Source of the DNA: Litoribacter ruber
Lineage (GTDB): Bacteria > Bacteroidota > Bacteroidia > Cytophagales > Cyclobacteriaceae
Assembly: GCF_018500185.1 (NCBI RefSeq)
Contig: NZ_JAHBGI010000009.1
Coordinates: 62,001-126,000 of the forward strand
Length of the DNA stretch: 64,000 nucleotides
Direction of reading: 5' to 3'
Part shown: in pieces, positions 42,356 through 49,862 of the stretch
Layout: each line of letters starts with the position of its first letter
How positions within the stretch are numbered: position 1 is the stretch's first letter
The notes under the pieces: generated by a model
The model's database searches: none
The model's input: the letters and a program-made list of their open reading frames with translations, nothing else
What the model was told of the DNA's origin: nothing
Program-made: the position numbers and the translations under genes

Positions 42356-43129
42356 TTAGTGGTGGTCAATATAAACAGCCTCCCTGTACACATCCATCAG
42401 CCTTGGGCTTTCTCTCACTACCTCTCCGATGATGATAATGGCAGGAGTTCCTACTCCGGCAAGGGTCGCCTTTTCTTCAATGTCCTCAATGTTTCCAGCC
42501 ACAATTTTTTCCTCCTTGGTGGTACCGCTTTGAATGATGGCGATAGGAGTGGAGGCGCGGTCGGACATTTTGAAAAGCTTGACGATTTCAGGCAATTTGC
42601 CCATCCCCATCAGTACAACCACTGTGGCTGTCGACTGGGCGGCCAGTTCCACGTCCCGCGAGAGTTTGCCTGCTGTGGTGGAACCAGTAATGACCCAGAA
42701 GCTTTCCGAGACTCCCCTTTTGGTGACCGGAATGCCGGCCGCCGCCGGTACGGCCACGCTTGAAGTGATCCCGGGAATAACTTCCGTGGCTACTCCAAAG
42801 CTTTGGATATAATCCACCTCCTCGGACCCTCTTCCAAAAACAAACGGATCCCCGCCTTTTAGGCGAACCACGTGTCCGTGTTTTTTGGCGTGGTAGACAC
42901 AGAGGTGGTTGGTCTCCTCCTGCGGGTTACCCTTTACTTTGTTCCTTTTCCCCACATATACCTTGATAGCGGTTTTTGGAGCATGGTTCAAGAGACTTTT
43001 ATCCACTAAAGCGTCGTATAATACCACATCAGCTTTGCTTAGGGCCAAGATTCCTTTCCAAGTGATCAGTTCCGGATCCCCTGGTCCTGCGCCAACCAAT
43101 GTTACTTTTGGATTGATGTTATTTCTCAT
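42356..43129 (-). CDS. cobA: Uroporphyrinogen-III C-methyltransferase
   Basis: SAM-dependent enzyme of 257 residues that methylates uroporphyrinogen III twice to make precorrin-2, the first step of siroheme synthesis. The SAM-binding loop VGAGPGDPELITWKG is at residues 12-26. VRLKGGDPFVFGRGSEE (near 90) and PGITSSVAVPAAAGIPVTKRG (near 120) are signature motifs. It is a stand-alone SUMT; the dehydrogenase part is the next gene, so CysG activity is split over two proteins. Its start overlaps the sulfite reductase end by eleven bases. Confidence 0.95.
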   Translation of the reverse strand: MRNNINPKVTLVGAGPGDPELITWKGILALSKADVVLYDALVDKSLLNHAPKTAIKVYVGKRNKVKGNPQEETNHLCVYHAKKHGHVVRLKGGDPFVFGRGSEEVDYIQSFGVATEVIPGITSSVAVPAAAGIPVTKRGVSESFWVITGSTTAGKLSRDVELAAQSTATVVVLMGMGKLPEIVKLFKMSDRASTPIAIIQSGTTKEEKIVAGNIEDIEEKATLAGVGTPAIIIIGEVVRESPRLMDVYREAVYIDHH

Positions 43130-45224
43130 TTACTACCTCCTCTCTTCTGTACTCATTGATCAATCCGAATACCTCCATAGCAGCCGTGAAATATTGCTTG
43201 GCAAATTCCAGTGTTGGCTCATTGTCCTTCATTCGGTAGACAATGTAGCTGAAGGAGTCCCCCAAGTCCAATTTGGCAGTCTCTGTGAAGGCTTCTTCAA
43301 ACTTGGAGATGATGTTGGCATACGAATTTGTACTTTCTCCAACTGACAGCAAAAGGGCTTTGGCCGCATTGATCATCCCGGTATAGGAGTGGTAAATGCT
43401 GTCAGACCATCTTTCTTCTTCCAAGGCTTCCTCGGCGTTGGCAAGTTTTTCCCTTGCCTCCAGCAACAAGGTGGCGACTAAGTCGATTACCACACCGGCA
43501 CATTCGCCTACTCCCACTTCCTTGACATATGGCTGGTCATTGCCCCAGTCCACAAAATCGGAATCCTGAATGTCATCGGTGGAAGAGAGATCCTTGAGAA
43601 TATCGTAGAAATACTTCTGGCCCTGGTGGTCGTAGTAGTCAGGGAAGGCAAAACCATTGGCATTGGCCTCAAAGTCATCCAGCAAAACTCTTAGCGCCTG
43701 AGGGCCTCTTTTGCTCGGGATCTTGATGACCTTGTCGGCAAATACACCTTTGCCGTCCCCCAAAACCCTTCCTCCCAGCAACACCTGAAGCGCAGGCACC
43801 ACGGATTTTCCTACTTTAATAGACATTCCCTGAAAGCCAATTGAGGCCATGTTGTGCTGCCCGCAGGCATTCATACAGCCGGAGATTTTGATGGTCAGAT
43901 CGTGATTGGAAAGGTACTGTGGGTACTCCTCCTGGATCAGCTCCTCGAGGACGGTGGAAATCCCTGTACTGCTGGCAATGCCCAAGTTACAGGTGTCCGT
44001 ACCCGGGCAGGCGGTGATATCTCCAAAGGAATTGTAGCCGTGGGCAACAAAACCCAATTTTTTCAGCTCTTGGTAGAAATATGGGGTCAGCTCCTCTTTG
44101 ACATCTCGAATTAGGATATTTTGCCTCAAAGTAAACCGGAGTTCATTGTTGGCATAGGTTTTCACCAGATCGGCCAATTGGCGCGCCTTATCTGTGTAGA
44201 AATCTCCAAGTTTTACTTTGATTCCGATGCTGACATAACCTTCCTGCTTTTGTGGAAGGACGTTGGTCAATTTCCATTTTTCAAAGGTAAGGTCAAGCTT
44301 TTCTTCCACTGCTGGAATGGCAGGGGAAGGCAAATTCCGGGATGCTTCATAGGAGGCAAAATCAATTGGATAGACCTGAAAAGGCAAGGCTTTCTGTTCT
44401 TCCTTTACCAACCCCAGAAAGGTTTCTATACCCAGATCCTTGACCAGATATTTCATCCGGGCCTTCATCCTCTTGGCCCTTTCACCATGCCGGTCAAAAA
44501 CCCTCAATACTCCTTCAATAAAAGGGATCAACTGATCAGCCTTCAGAAAGTCAGTGATCTCATCGGCATGTCTTGGTTGGGAACCCAGTCCGCCTCCTAG
44601 CAGTACTTTAAAACCTCTTGTTTTGACGCCGTCGATGGATTTGATTTTAGGGATAAAACCCAGGTCATGCAGATAGCTCAAGGCCGTATCCTCATCACTT
44701 GATGAAAACGCCATTTTAAACTTTCTGCCCATTTCCTGGCAGATGGGATTTCTCAGGAAATATTTGAAAGTGGCATCGGCATATGGGGTCACATCAAAAG
44801 GCTCATTGGGATCCACGCCGGCTTTCTCGGAGGCGGTGACATTCCGGACGGTATTGCCACAGGCCTCTCGGATGGTTACATCGTCCTGCTCGAGTTCCGC
44901 CCATAGTTCGGGTGTCCTGTCCAGGCTTACATAGTGGATCTGGATGTCCTGACGGGTGGTGATGTGGAGGCGGCCGGTGGAATATTTGTCGGCCACGTCA
45001 GCTATCCGCTTCAACTGCTCGGAGGTGGACCTGCCGTAGGGAAGTTTGATCCTGATCATCTGCACGCCCGGTTGGCGCTGACCGTAGATTCCCCTAGCCA
45101 ATCGAAGGCTTCGGAATTTTTCCTCATCAATGGCCCCGTTTCTGAAGAGGGCTATCTTTTTTTCTAATTCAATAATATCTTTTTGAACTAGAGGGTTCTC
45201 CAGTTCGGTTCTAAAGCTTTGCAT
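43119..45224 (-). CDS. Siroheme sulfite/nitrite reductase with C-terminal HEPN-like domain
   Basis: Siroheme and [4Fe-4S] reductase of 701 residues. Residues 1-560 match ferredoxin-type sulfite/nitrite reductases: two ferrodoxin-like half-domains, with cluster cysteines in CPGTDTC (near 404) and CMNAC (near 447). In this operon it most likely reduces sulfite to sulfide. Residues about 571-701 form an extra helical domain with HEPN character (segments KLANAEEALEEERWSDSIYH, YTGMINAAKALLLSVG, FAKQYFTAAMEVFG). No flavoprotein CysJ partner is encoded nearby, so ferredoxin is the probable donor. cobA and precorrin-2 dehydrogenase follow and make its siroheme. Confidence 0.92.
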   Translation of the reverse strand: MQSFRTELENPLVQKDIIELEKKIALFRNGAIDEEKFRSLRLARGIYGQRQPGVQMIRIKLPYGRSTSEQLKRIADVADKYSTGRLHITTRQDIQIHYVSLDRTPELWAELEQDDVTIREACGNTVRNVTASEKAGVDPNEPFDVTPYADATFKYFLRNPICQEMGRKFKMAFSSSDEDTALSYLHDLGFIPKIKSIDGVKTRGFKVLLGGGLGSQPRHADEITDFLKADQLIPFIEGVLRVFDRHGERAKRMKARMKYLVKDLGIETFLGLVKEEQKALPFQVYPIDFASYEASRNLPSPAIPAVEEKLDLTFEKWKLTNVLPQKQEGYVSIGIKVKLGDFYTDKARQLADLVKTYANNELRFTLRQNILIRDVKEELTPYFYQELKKLGFVAHGYNSFGDITACPGTDTCNLGIASSTGISTVLEELIQEEYPQYLSNHDLTIKISGCMNACGQHNMASIGFQGMSIKVGKSVVPALQVLLGGRVLGDGKGVFADKVIKIPSKRGPQALRVLLDDFEANANGFAFPDYYDHQGQKYFYDILKDLSSTDDIQDSDFVDWGNDQPYVKEVGVGECAGVVIDLVATLLLEAREKLANAEEALEEERWSDSIYHSYTGMINAAKALLLSVGESTNSYANIISKFEEAFTETAKLDLGDSFSYIVYRMKDNEPTLEFAKQYFTAAMEVFGLINEYRREEVVNEK

Positions 45225-45256
45225 GATGGTGGTGGTTTAATAGGTTGTTATTAATG

Positions 45257-45284
45257 AAAAGAGGGTGGATTCCCACCCTCTTTT
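45257..45284 (-). terminator. Hairpin between cysN and the sulfite reductase gene
   Basis: AAAAGAGGGTGG and CCACCCTCTTTT form a perfect 12-bp stem with a four-base loop, overlapping the cysN stop codon. On the minus strand only four T residues end the stem, so it may be a partial terminator or a processing or stability element inside the operon. Confidence 0.7.
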
Positions 45285-46539
45285 ATTGAATGAACCCTAC
45301 ACTTACGGTGTCCAGACTGCCTTCATTGATGAGGATAAAGCTGCCGTTGTCCCTGTTTTCCGTGTAAGGATCATAATGGATGGGTTTGCTCAATTTGAAA
45401 TTAACTTTGCCAATATCATTCAATTGGAGTCTGTCTGCTGGAATTTCTCCACTGAAATCCGTTTGGATGAGATGTTCGATGCTCTGAACTTTTGCAAGGA
45501 CGCTATTGACGCCATGTTGGAGGATAAGCTTGCTGCCCACCTGTAAGGAGGTATGGTTCACTTGGCAAATGATTGCTGAAAGCTCCTTTGCCGACTGTGG
45601 CAACTCAGTTGATTTGACCAACATGTCCCCTCTGCTCACATTGACCTCATTTTCCAGCGTAATGGTGACGGAGCTCCCCGGCTGGGCCACTTCATAGGTT
45701 TGGTCAAAGAAGTGAATGGATTTGATTCTGGTTTTGGTAAATGAAGGCAATACTGTTACCTCATCGCCCACAGCAAATGGCCCCCCATGTAATTTTCCGG
45801 AAAAACCCCTGAAATCATGGTACTGGTCAGTTTTTGGCCGGATGACATACTGGACAGCAAATCTTGCGGCAGTGTTTTCCTTCAGATCCTGAGGTTCCAA
45901 AACCTCCATGTGATCCAATAAGGTGTTGCCCACATACCAGGGCATGTTTTCCGACTTGCCGGCAATATTGTCACCCTTCAGTGCGCTGACAGGAATAAAG
46001 GTCACCTGCTCGAAGCTGTAATTGCTTTTTTCGATCAGGGCTTCAAAATCGCCTTTGATATTAAGGTAAGTGTCTTCGTCAAAATCCACCAAGTCCATTT
46101 TGTTGATGGCTACCACGACATGATTTACACGAAGCAGGTTGTTAATGAAAAAGTGTCTATAAGTCTGCTCGATCACCCCTTTTCTGGCGTCCACCAGGAT
46201 GATGGCCACTTGGGATGTACTTGCTCCGGTCACCATGTTGCGGGTGTACTCCACATGTCCGGGTGTATCTGCAATGATATAATTTGTCTTTTCGGTGGAG
46301 AAATAGATATGCGCCACATCAATGGTGATGCCCTGTTCCCTTTCAGCCACCAGCCCGTCGGTGGCCAGGGAGAAGTCCAGGAAATCAAATCCTTTTTGCT
46401 TTGAATTTCTTTCGATTGCCTCAAGCTTATCGTTGGTAAGGGATCGGGTGTCGTAGAGCAGCCTTCCGATCAGGGTGCTTTTTCCATCGTCCACAGATCC
46501 CGCGGTTGCTATTTTGATGAGTTTTCTATTGTCGGACAT
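45283..46539 (-). CDS. cysN: Sulfate adenylyltransferase large subunit (GTPase)
   Basis: GTP-binding regulatory subunit of ATP sulfurylase, 418 residues. It uses GTP hydrolysis to drive formation of APS from sulfate and ATP by CysD. EF-Tu-like motifs are intact: GSVDDGKS (residues 14-21), DTPGHVEYTRNM (near 92), NKMDLVD (near 147). Domains II and III follow. The APS-kinase (CysC) extension found in some CysN proteins is missing, which fits reduction of APS directly. It follows cysD after 60 bases. A hairpin overlaps its stop codon. Confidence 0.96.
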   Translation of the reverse strand: MSDNRKLIKIATAGSVDDGKSTLIGRLLYDTRSLTNDKLEAIERNSKQKGFDFLDFSLATDGLVAEREQGITIDVAHIYFSTEKTNYIIADTPGHVEYTRNMVTGASTSQVAIILVDARKGVIEQTYRHFFINNLLRVNHVVVAINKMDLVDFDEDTYLNIKGDFEALIEKSNYSFEQVTFIPVSALKGDNIAGKSENMPWYVGNTLLDHMEVLEPQDLKENTAARFAVQYVIRPKTDQYHDFRGFSGKLHGGPFAVGDEVTVLPSFTKTRIKSIHFFDQTYEVAQPGSSVTITLENEVNVSRGDMLVKSTELPQSAKELSAIICQVNHTSLQVGSKLILQHGVNSVLAKVQSIEHLIQTDFSGEIPADRLQLNDIGKVNFKLSKPIHYDPYTENRDNGSFILINEGSLDTVSVGFIQ

Positions 46540-46599
46540 AGTGAGTTCAATTTGAGTGATAAAGCCTGTGCTTTAAATGGTTTTATGGGGGGGAGATGA

Positions 46600-47499
46600 T
46601 TAGAAATAACCGACCTTCTTTCGGTTTTCCATGGCTGCCTCAGATCGTTTGTCATCGATCCTGGCCCCTCTTTCGGAAATGGTGGAAGATTTGATCTCCT
46701 CAACCACGGTTTCCAATGTGTCGGCGGTGGAAAGTACAGCTGCCGTACAGGTCATGTCTCCCACAGTCCTGAACCGAACCATCTCCTCAAGCACTTCCTC
46801 GTGCGGCTCACGGTACACATGTTCATTGGCCGTCCAGATCATTCCGTCACGGATGAATATTTCTCTCTTATGTGCAAAATAGATGGAAGGGATCTTGATG
46901 TTTTCTGTTTTGATATATTCCCAAACGTCCAATTCTGTCCAATTGGAAATTGGAAACACCCGCACGTTCTGGCCTTGGTGGATCCTTCCGTTGAGCATGT
47001 CGAAGAGTTCGGGGCGCTGGTTTTTCTCGTCCCATTGGCCAAAATCGTCCCTGACAGAAAAGATCCTTTCCTTTGCCCTTGCCTTTTCCTCGTCCCTTCT
47101 GGCGCCACCAATGCAGGCGTCAAACTTGAATTCCTCAATGGCATCCAGCAGGGTAGTGGTCTGCAGGGTGTTACGGCTGGAATATCTGCCCTTTTCCTCC
47201 CTAACTTTTCCCTGGTCAATGCTGTCCTGAACCTTTCTCACTATAAGCTCAAGGCCCAATTCTTCCACCAGCTGGTCCCGGAATGCAATGGTTTCAGGGA
47301 AATTATGGCCGGTGTCCACATGCAAAAGCGGAAAAGGAATTCTTGCCGGATAAAAAGCCTTTTGAGCCAACCTCACCAAGGTGATGGAATCTTTTCCTCC
47401 CGAAAACAGCAGCACCGGTCTTTCAAACTGTGCGGCCACCTCCCTGATGATATGTATGGATTCTGCTTCTTTAGGATTCGGTATCAAAATGTTGCTCAT
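46600..47499 (-). CDS. cysD: Sulfate adenylyltransferase small subunit
   Basis: Catalytic subunit of ATP sulfurylase, 299 residues, forming APS with CysN. It is a PP-loop ATPase with SGGKDS at residues 33-38 and the downstream family segments FDACIGGARRDEEKARAKERIFS and WTELDVWEYIKTENI. The C-terminal RERGARIDDKRSEAAMENRKKVGYF-type tail, which binds CysN, is intact. Two start codons (47505 and 47499) are possible and differ by two residues. It follows the APS reductase gene by eight bases. Confidence 0.95.
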   Translation of the reverse strand: MSNILIPNPKEAESIHIIREVAAQFERPVLLFSGGKDSITLVRLAQKAFYPARIPFPLLHVDTGHNFPETIAFRDQLVEELGLELIVRKVQDSIDQGKVREEKGRYSSRNTLQTTTLLDAIEEFKFDACIGGARRDEEKARAKERIFSVRDDFGQWDEKNQRPELFDMLNGRIHQGQNVRVFPISNWTELDVWEYIKTENIKIPSIYFAHKREIFIRDGMIWTANEHVYREPHEEVLEEMVRFRTVGDMTCTAAVLSTADTLETVVEEIKSSTISERGARIDDKRSEAAMENRKKVGYF

Positions 47500-47507
47500 G
47501 GTCAAAA

Positions 47508-48206
47508 TTATTTAGTGTGTAATCCACATTCTTTACTGGAACTCTCCCACCACCATCTTCCGGCTCTGGGATCTTCATCTGGGCCGATGGCTCTGGTACA
47601 GGGAGCGCAGCCAATGCTGATGAAGCCTTTGTCGTGCAAAGGGTTATATGGTACTTTATGTGCTTCAATAAAGGTCAGCACCTCCTCAAAAGACCAGTCA
47701 AGCAAAGGGTTGTACTTGATGATCTGGTTGCTTTCATCCCATTCGATCTTGTTCATCTGACCCCTGTTTTGGTTCTGGGTAGCCCTCAAACCTGTTACCC
47801 AAACTTTCTGGCCTTTCAGTGCCCGCTTTAAAGGGGCGACTTTTCTGGCGTAGCAACAGGATTTCCTGTTTTCCGGAGAGGCATAAAAGCCGTTGATTCC
47901 TTGTTGGGCCACTAAGCTTTCCAGGTCCCTGCTTTCCGGATAATATACTTGGATCTTATTTCCATATTTAGCTTCTGTACGGGCCAGTAGATCCAAAGTC
48001 TCCGGAAACAGCCTTCCCGTGTCCAAGGTGAAAATATGTATTGGAAGATTCTCTTTTGCAATTAAATGCGTAAGCACCTGATCTTCTTGGCCAAGTGAAG
48101 TCGAAAACACCACACCTTGGGGAAAAAGGGAGGCAACCTCCCGCAGGCCATCCCCTGGGGAAAGACTTGTAAGGGCGGTATTGAGTTTGGCTACTGTGCT
48201 TTTCAT
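47508..48206 (-). CDS. cysH: Adenylyl-sulfate (APS) reductase of the CysH family
   Basis: Reduces APS to sulfite using thioredoxin. Length 232. It has the four cysteines of a [4Fe-4S] cluster: CC near residues 117-118 (SCCYARK) and CAPC near 201-204. This marks it as an APS reductase rather than a PAPS reductase of E. coli type, and no APS kinase gene is in the operon. The catalytic cysteine lies in the C-terminal ECGLH motif. Family signature STSLGQEDQVLTHLI is at about 33-47. It follows DUF2061 after 23 bases in the sulfate operon. Confidence 0.94.
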   Translation of the reverse strand: MKSTVAKLNTALTSLSPGDGLREVASLFPQGVVFSTSLGQEDQVLTHLIAKENLPIHIFTLDTGRLFPETLDLLARTEAKYGNKIQVYYPESRDLESLVAQQGINGFYASPENRKSCCYARKVAPLKRALKGQKVWVTGLRATQNQNRGQMNKIEWDESNQIIKYNPLLDWSFEEVLTFIEAHKVPYNPLHDKGFISIGCAPCTRAIGPDEDPRAGRWWWESSSKECGLHTK

Positions 48207-48229
48207 ATTCCTTTGGCTTTCGGTTGTGG

Positions 48230-48484
48230 TTATGCTTTTACTTTCACCTTAGTCATCTTTTCCCATGCTCTTTCATGTAGATAATAGAGCAATATTTTGC
48301 TTACTACTTCAACTGAACCAATGGAAAGTGCCATGGTGATTTGGCCGGTGACAAAGTATGAAATGACGATGGTGTCAATGGTTCCCACTGTCCTCCAGGA
48401 GACAGACTTCACAAAACTTTTAAAGTTGCTGTCTTGTCCGGTGGTATCTACAAACCATTTTTTTATGGGCTGGTCCAAAATCAT
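48230..48484 (-). CDS. DUF2061 small membrane protein
   Basis: Membrane protein of 84 residues with two predicted helices (about 27-47 and 50-68), matching DUF2061. SFVKSVSWRTVGTIDT and VVSKILLYYLHERAW are typical of the family. It is the first gene downstream of the regulator in the sulfate operon, directly before cysH. Position alone suggests a role linked to sulfate uptake or sulfur metabolism, but no function is established that I can name. Confidence 0.85.
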   Translation of the reverse strand: MILDQPIKKWFVDTTGQDSNFKSFVKSVSWRTVGTIDTIVISYFVTGQITMALSIGSVEVVSKILLYYLHERAWEKMTKVKVKA

Positions 48485-48507
48485 AGGTCAATGTCTAGGT
48501 GGAAAGA

Positions 48508-48515
48508 CAAAAGTA
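48508..48515 (-). promoter_or_regulatory. Candidate -7 box of the sulfate-assimilation operon
   Basis: Minus strand TACTTTTG, an exact TAnnTTTG box 23 bases upstream of the DUF2061 ATG. The expected -33 position is occupied by a direct repeat rather than TTTG, which is common for regulated promoters. Confidence 0.5.
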
Positions 48516-48532
48516 TATAAAACCTATAAAAA

Positions 48533-48549
48533 AAGTAGGGTAAGTAGGG
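48533..48549 (-). promoter_or_regulatory. Tandem direct repeat at the sulfate operon promoter (candidate Rrf2 site)
   Basis: AAGTAGGG occurs twice in a row with one base between (48533-48540 and 48542-48549); the minus strand reads CCCTACTT twice. It covers the -33 region of the operon promoter and lies 12 bases from the end of the Rrf2 regulator gene. Confidence 0.42.
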
Positions 48550-48560
48550 AAAAAAATTCT

Positions 48561-48974
48561 TTACTCTTTTAAAATATCTTCTAAGTTTTTGTTGTCCAGA
48601 GTTTTAAGCATTTCGTCTCTTACCTTAATCATCACCTTGTGAATCCCGCAAGTAGCCTCATCTTTGCATTCCACACAGGTTTCATAATAATTGAGACTGG
48701 CACAGGGTACAAGCGCAATTGGGCCATCGAGCAGCCGGATAATTTTTGACAGGGGGATGTCTTTGGGTTCTTTGATAAGGTAATATCCTCCTCCCTTGCC
48801 TTTTTTGCTTCCCAATATTCCGGCTTTTTTCAGTTCTAGAAGGATGTTTTCCAGGAATTTGTGCGAGATGCCATAGGCTTCAGAAATTTCCTGTATCTGG
48901 ACAGGGGTCCTCTCTTCCTTCTGCCCTAAGTGGGTAAGGGCGTGGAGCGCATATTTGGTTTTTTTGGAAAGCAT
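48561..48974 (-). CDS. Rrf2 family transcriptional regulator with four cysteines
   Basis: DNA-binding regulator of 137 residues. The winged helix-turn-helix covers about residues 1-75 (MLSKKTKYALHALTHLG, then EISEAYGISHKFLENILLELKKAGIL). The C-terminal part has Cys91, Cys100, Cys103 and Cys109. These could bind an Fe-S cluster as in IscR or respond to thiols or O-acetylserine-cysteine state as CymR does. The start at 48974 gives the usual N-terminus; two extra residues are possible. It heads the sulfate operon and likely controls it. Confidence 0.9.
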   Translation of the reverse strand: MLSKKTKYALHALTHLGQKEERTPVQIQEISEAYGISHKFLENILLELKKAGILGSKKGKGGGYYLIKEPKDIPLSKIIRLLDGPIALVPCASLNYYETCVECKDEATCGIHKVMIKVRDEMLKTLDNKNLEDILKE

Positions 48975-49007
48975 ACCCAAAAATAGGCTTTTTCATCTAT
49001 CAATACA

Positions 49008-49038
49008 TAAAAAAAGCCTTCCGGTTAGGGAAGGCTTT
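49008..49038 (-). terminator. Terminator of the outer-membrane barrel gene
   Basis: AAAGCCTTCC and GGAAGGCTTT form a 10-bp stem with a six-base loop; on the minus strand a run of seven T follows. It separates the barrel gene from rrf2. Confidence 0.9.
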
Positions 49039-49051
49039 GTATGTTTAGATC

Positions 49052-49627
49052 TTAAAACAACCTGATACCCAATGATAGGATCAGCTGGTTCATCCTTTGG
49101 TCGGTTGGGAAACCTGCCACACTGTCGCTGGTGTTGCCCAATGGACCTTCATACTTCAAGTCCAAGATAAGGTTGGCTATGTCCAGACCTATACCCGCTT
49201 GATAACCTATGGTGTTGTTGTTATACTCCACCCCGTTACCATCAAAGCTCGAGCTAAGAAGGAAGGAAGCAACCGGACCGGCCTGCACACGGAACACATT
49301 GCCGAATTTCAAACCAAGCATCACCGGTACATCCAATCTGTTGAAAGTAGCCTCATAGCTAACAGGTCCTCCTGGTCCAGAGGTCTGCTCGATTTCCCCT
49401 CCAGTGTTGGTGTATAGCACCTCAGGCTGAATAAAGAAGGATCTGCCTCCCAATCTAACAAAACCACCTAGATGGTACCCTAGCCTATTGGAACCAGATG
49501 AATAACCATCTCCGTTCACACTAATGTTCCCTTGGCTTACTCCGACTTTTGGTCCGATGGAGAAATCCTGCGCCTGCGTGCTCGCCGCAAAGAAAAGGCA
49601 AAATGCTGCAATTAATAACTTTTTCAT
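49052..49627 (-). CDS. Outer membrane beta-barrel protein (PorT-like)
   Basis: Exported protein of 191 residues: signal peptide MKKLLIAAFCLFFAASTQAQ, then an eight-stranded barrel pattern. It opens with FSIGPKVGVSQGN and ends with the aromatic GIRLF, as in the outer-membrane barrel family that includes PorT. FIQPEVLYTNTGGEI and GIGLDIANLILDLKYEGPLG are typical strand pairs. It lies between two terminators and is transcribed alone. Function is unknown. Confidence 0.87.
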   Translation of the reverse strand: MKKLLIAAFCLFFAASTQAQDFSIGPKVGVSQGNISVNGDGYSSGSNRLGYHLGGFVRLGGRSFFIQPEVLYTNTGGEIEQTSGPGGPVSYEATFNRLDVPVMLGLKFGNVFRVQAGPVASFLLSSSFDGNGVEYNNNTIGYQAGIGLDIANLILDLKYEGPLGNTSDSVAGFPTDQRMNQLILSLGIRLF

Positions 49628-49804
49628 GTTGTAAAGTTTTTTAGTGTCAAATAATTAAGTGTAGTTGGTTTTAAAGTCCTTAGTTGTGGCTAATAGACCA
49701 GTTTCCATTTTCGAATAAAGCAAAAAGAGTGCTTGAAAGTTTAAATGGATTGAACGGAAAATGTTAAAAAAAGGATTTTAAAAATTGGAGGGAGTGGAAT
49801 TTAC

Positions 49805-49841
49805 CCAAAAAAGAAAGGGAACCGGTTTCCCAGTTCCCTTT
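49805..49841 (-). terminator. Terminator of the NSS transporter operon
   Basis: AAAGGGAAC and GTTCCCTTT pair around a ten-base GC-containing loop; on the minus strand a T-run follows. It ends the long operon that begins at the sugar nucleotidyltransferase gene. The bases between this site and the next gene (49628-49804) show nothing else I can assign. Confidence 0.85.
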
Positions 49842-49862
49842 TCCTTAAAGTTTTAATACGGA

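Noticed and set aside
46801-47760. A 319-residue open frame on the plus strand across cysD and cysH
   Set aside because: It lies entirely antisense to two clearly conserved genes, has no recognisable domain, and its composition follows the complementary codons. Treated as a shadow frame.
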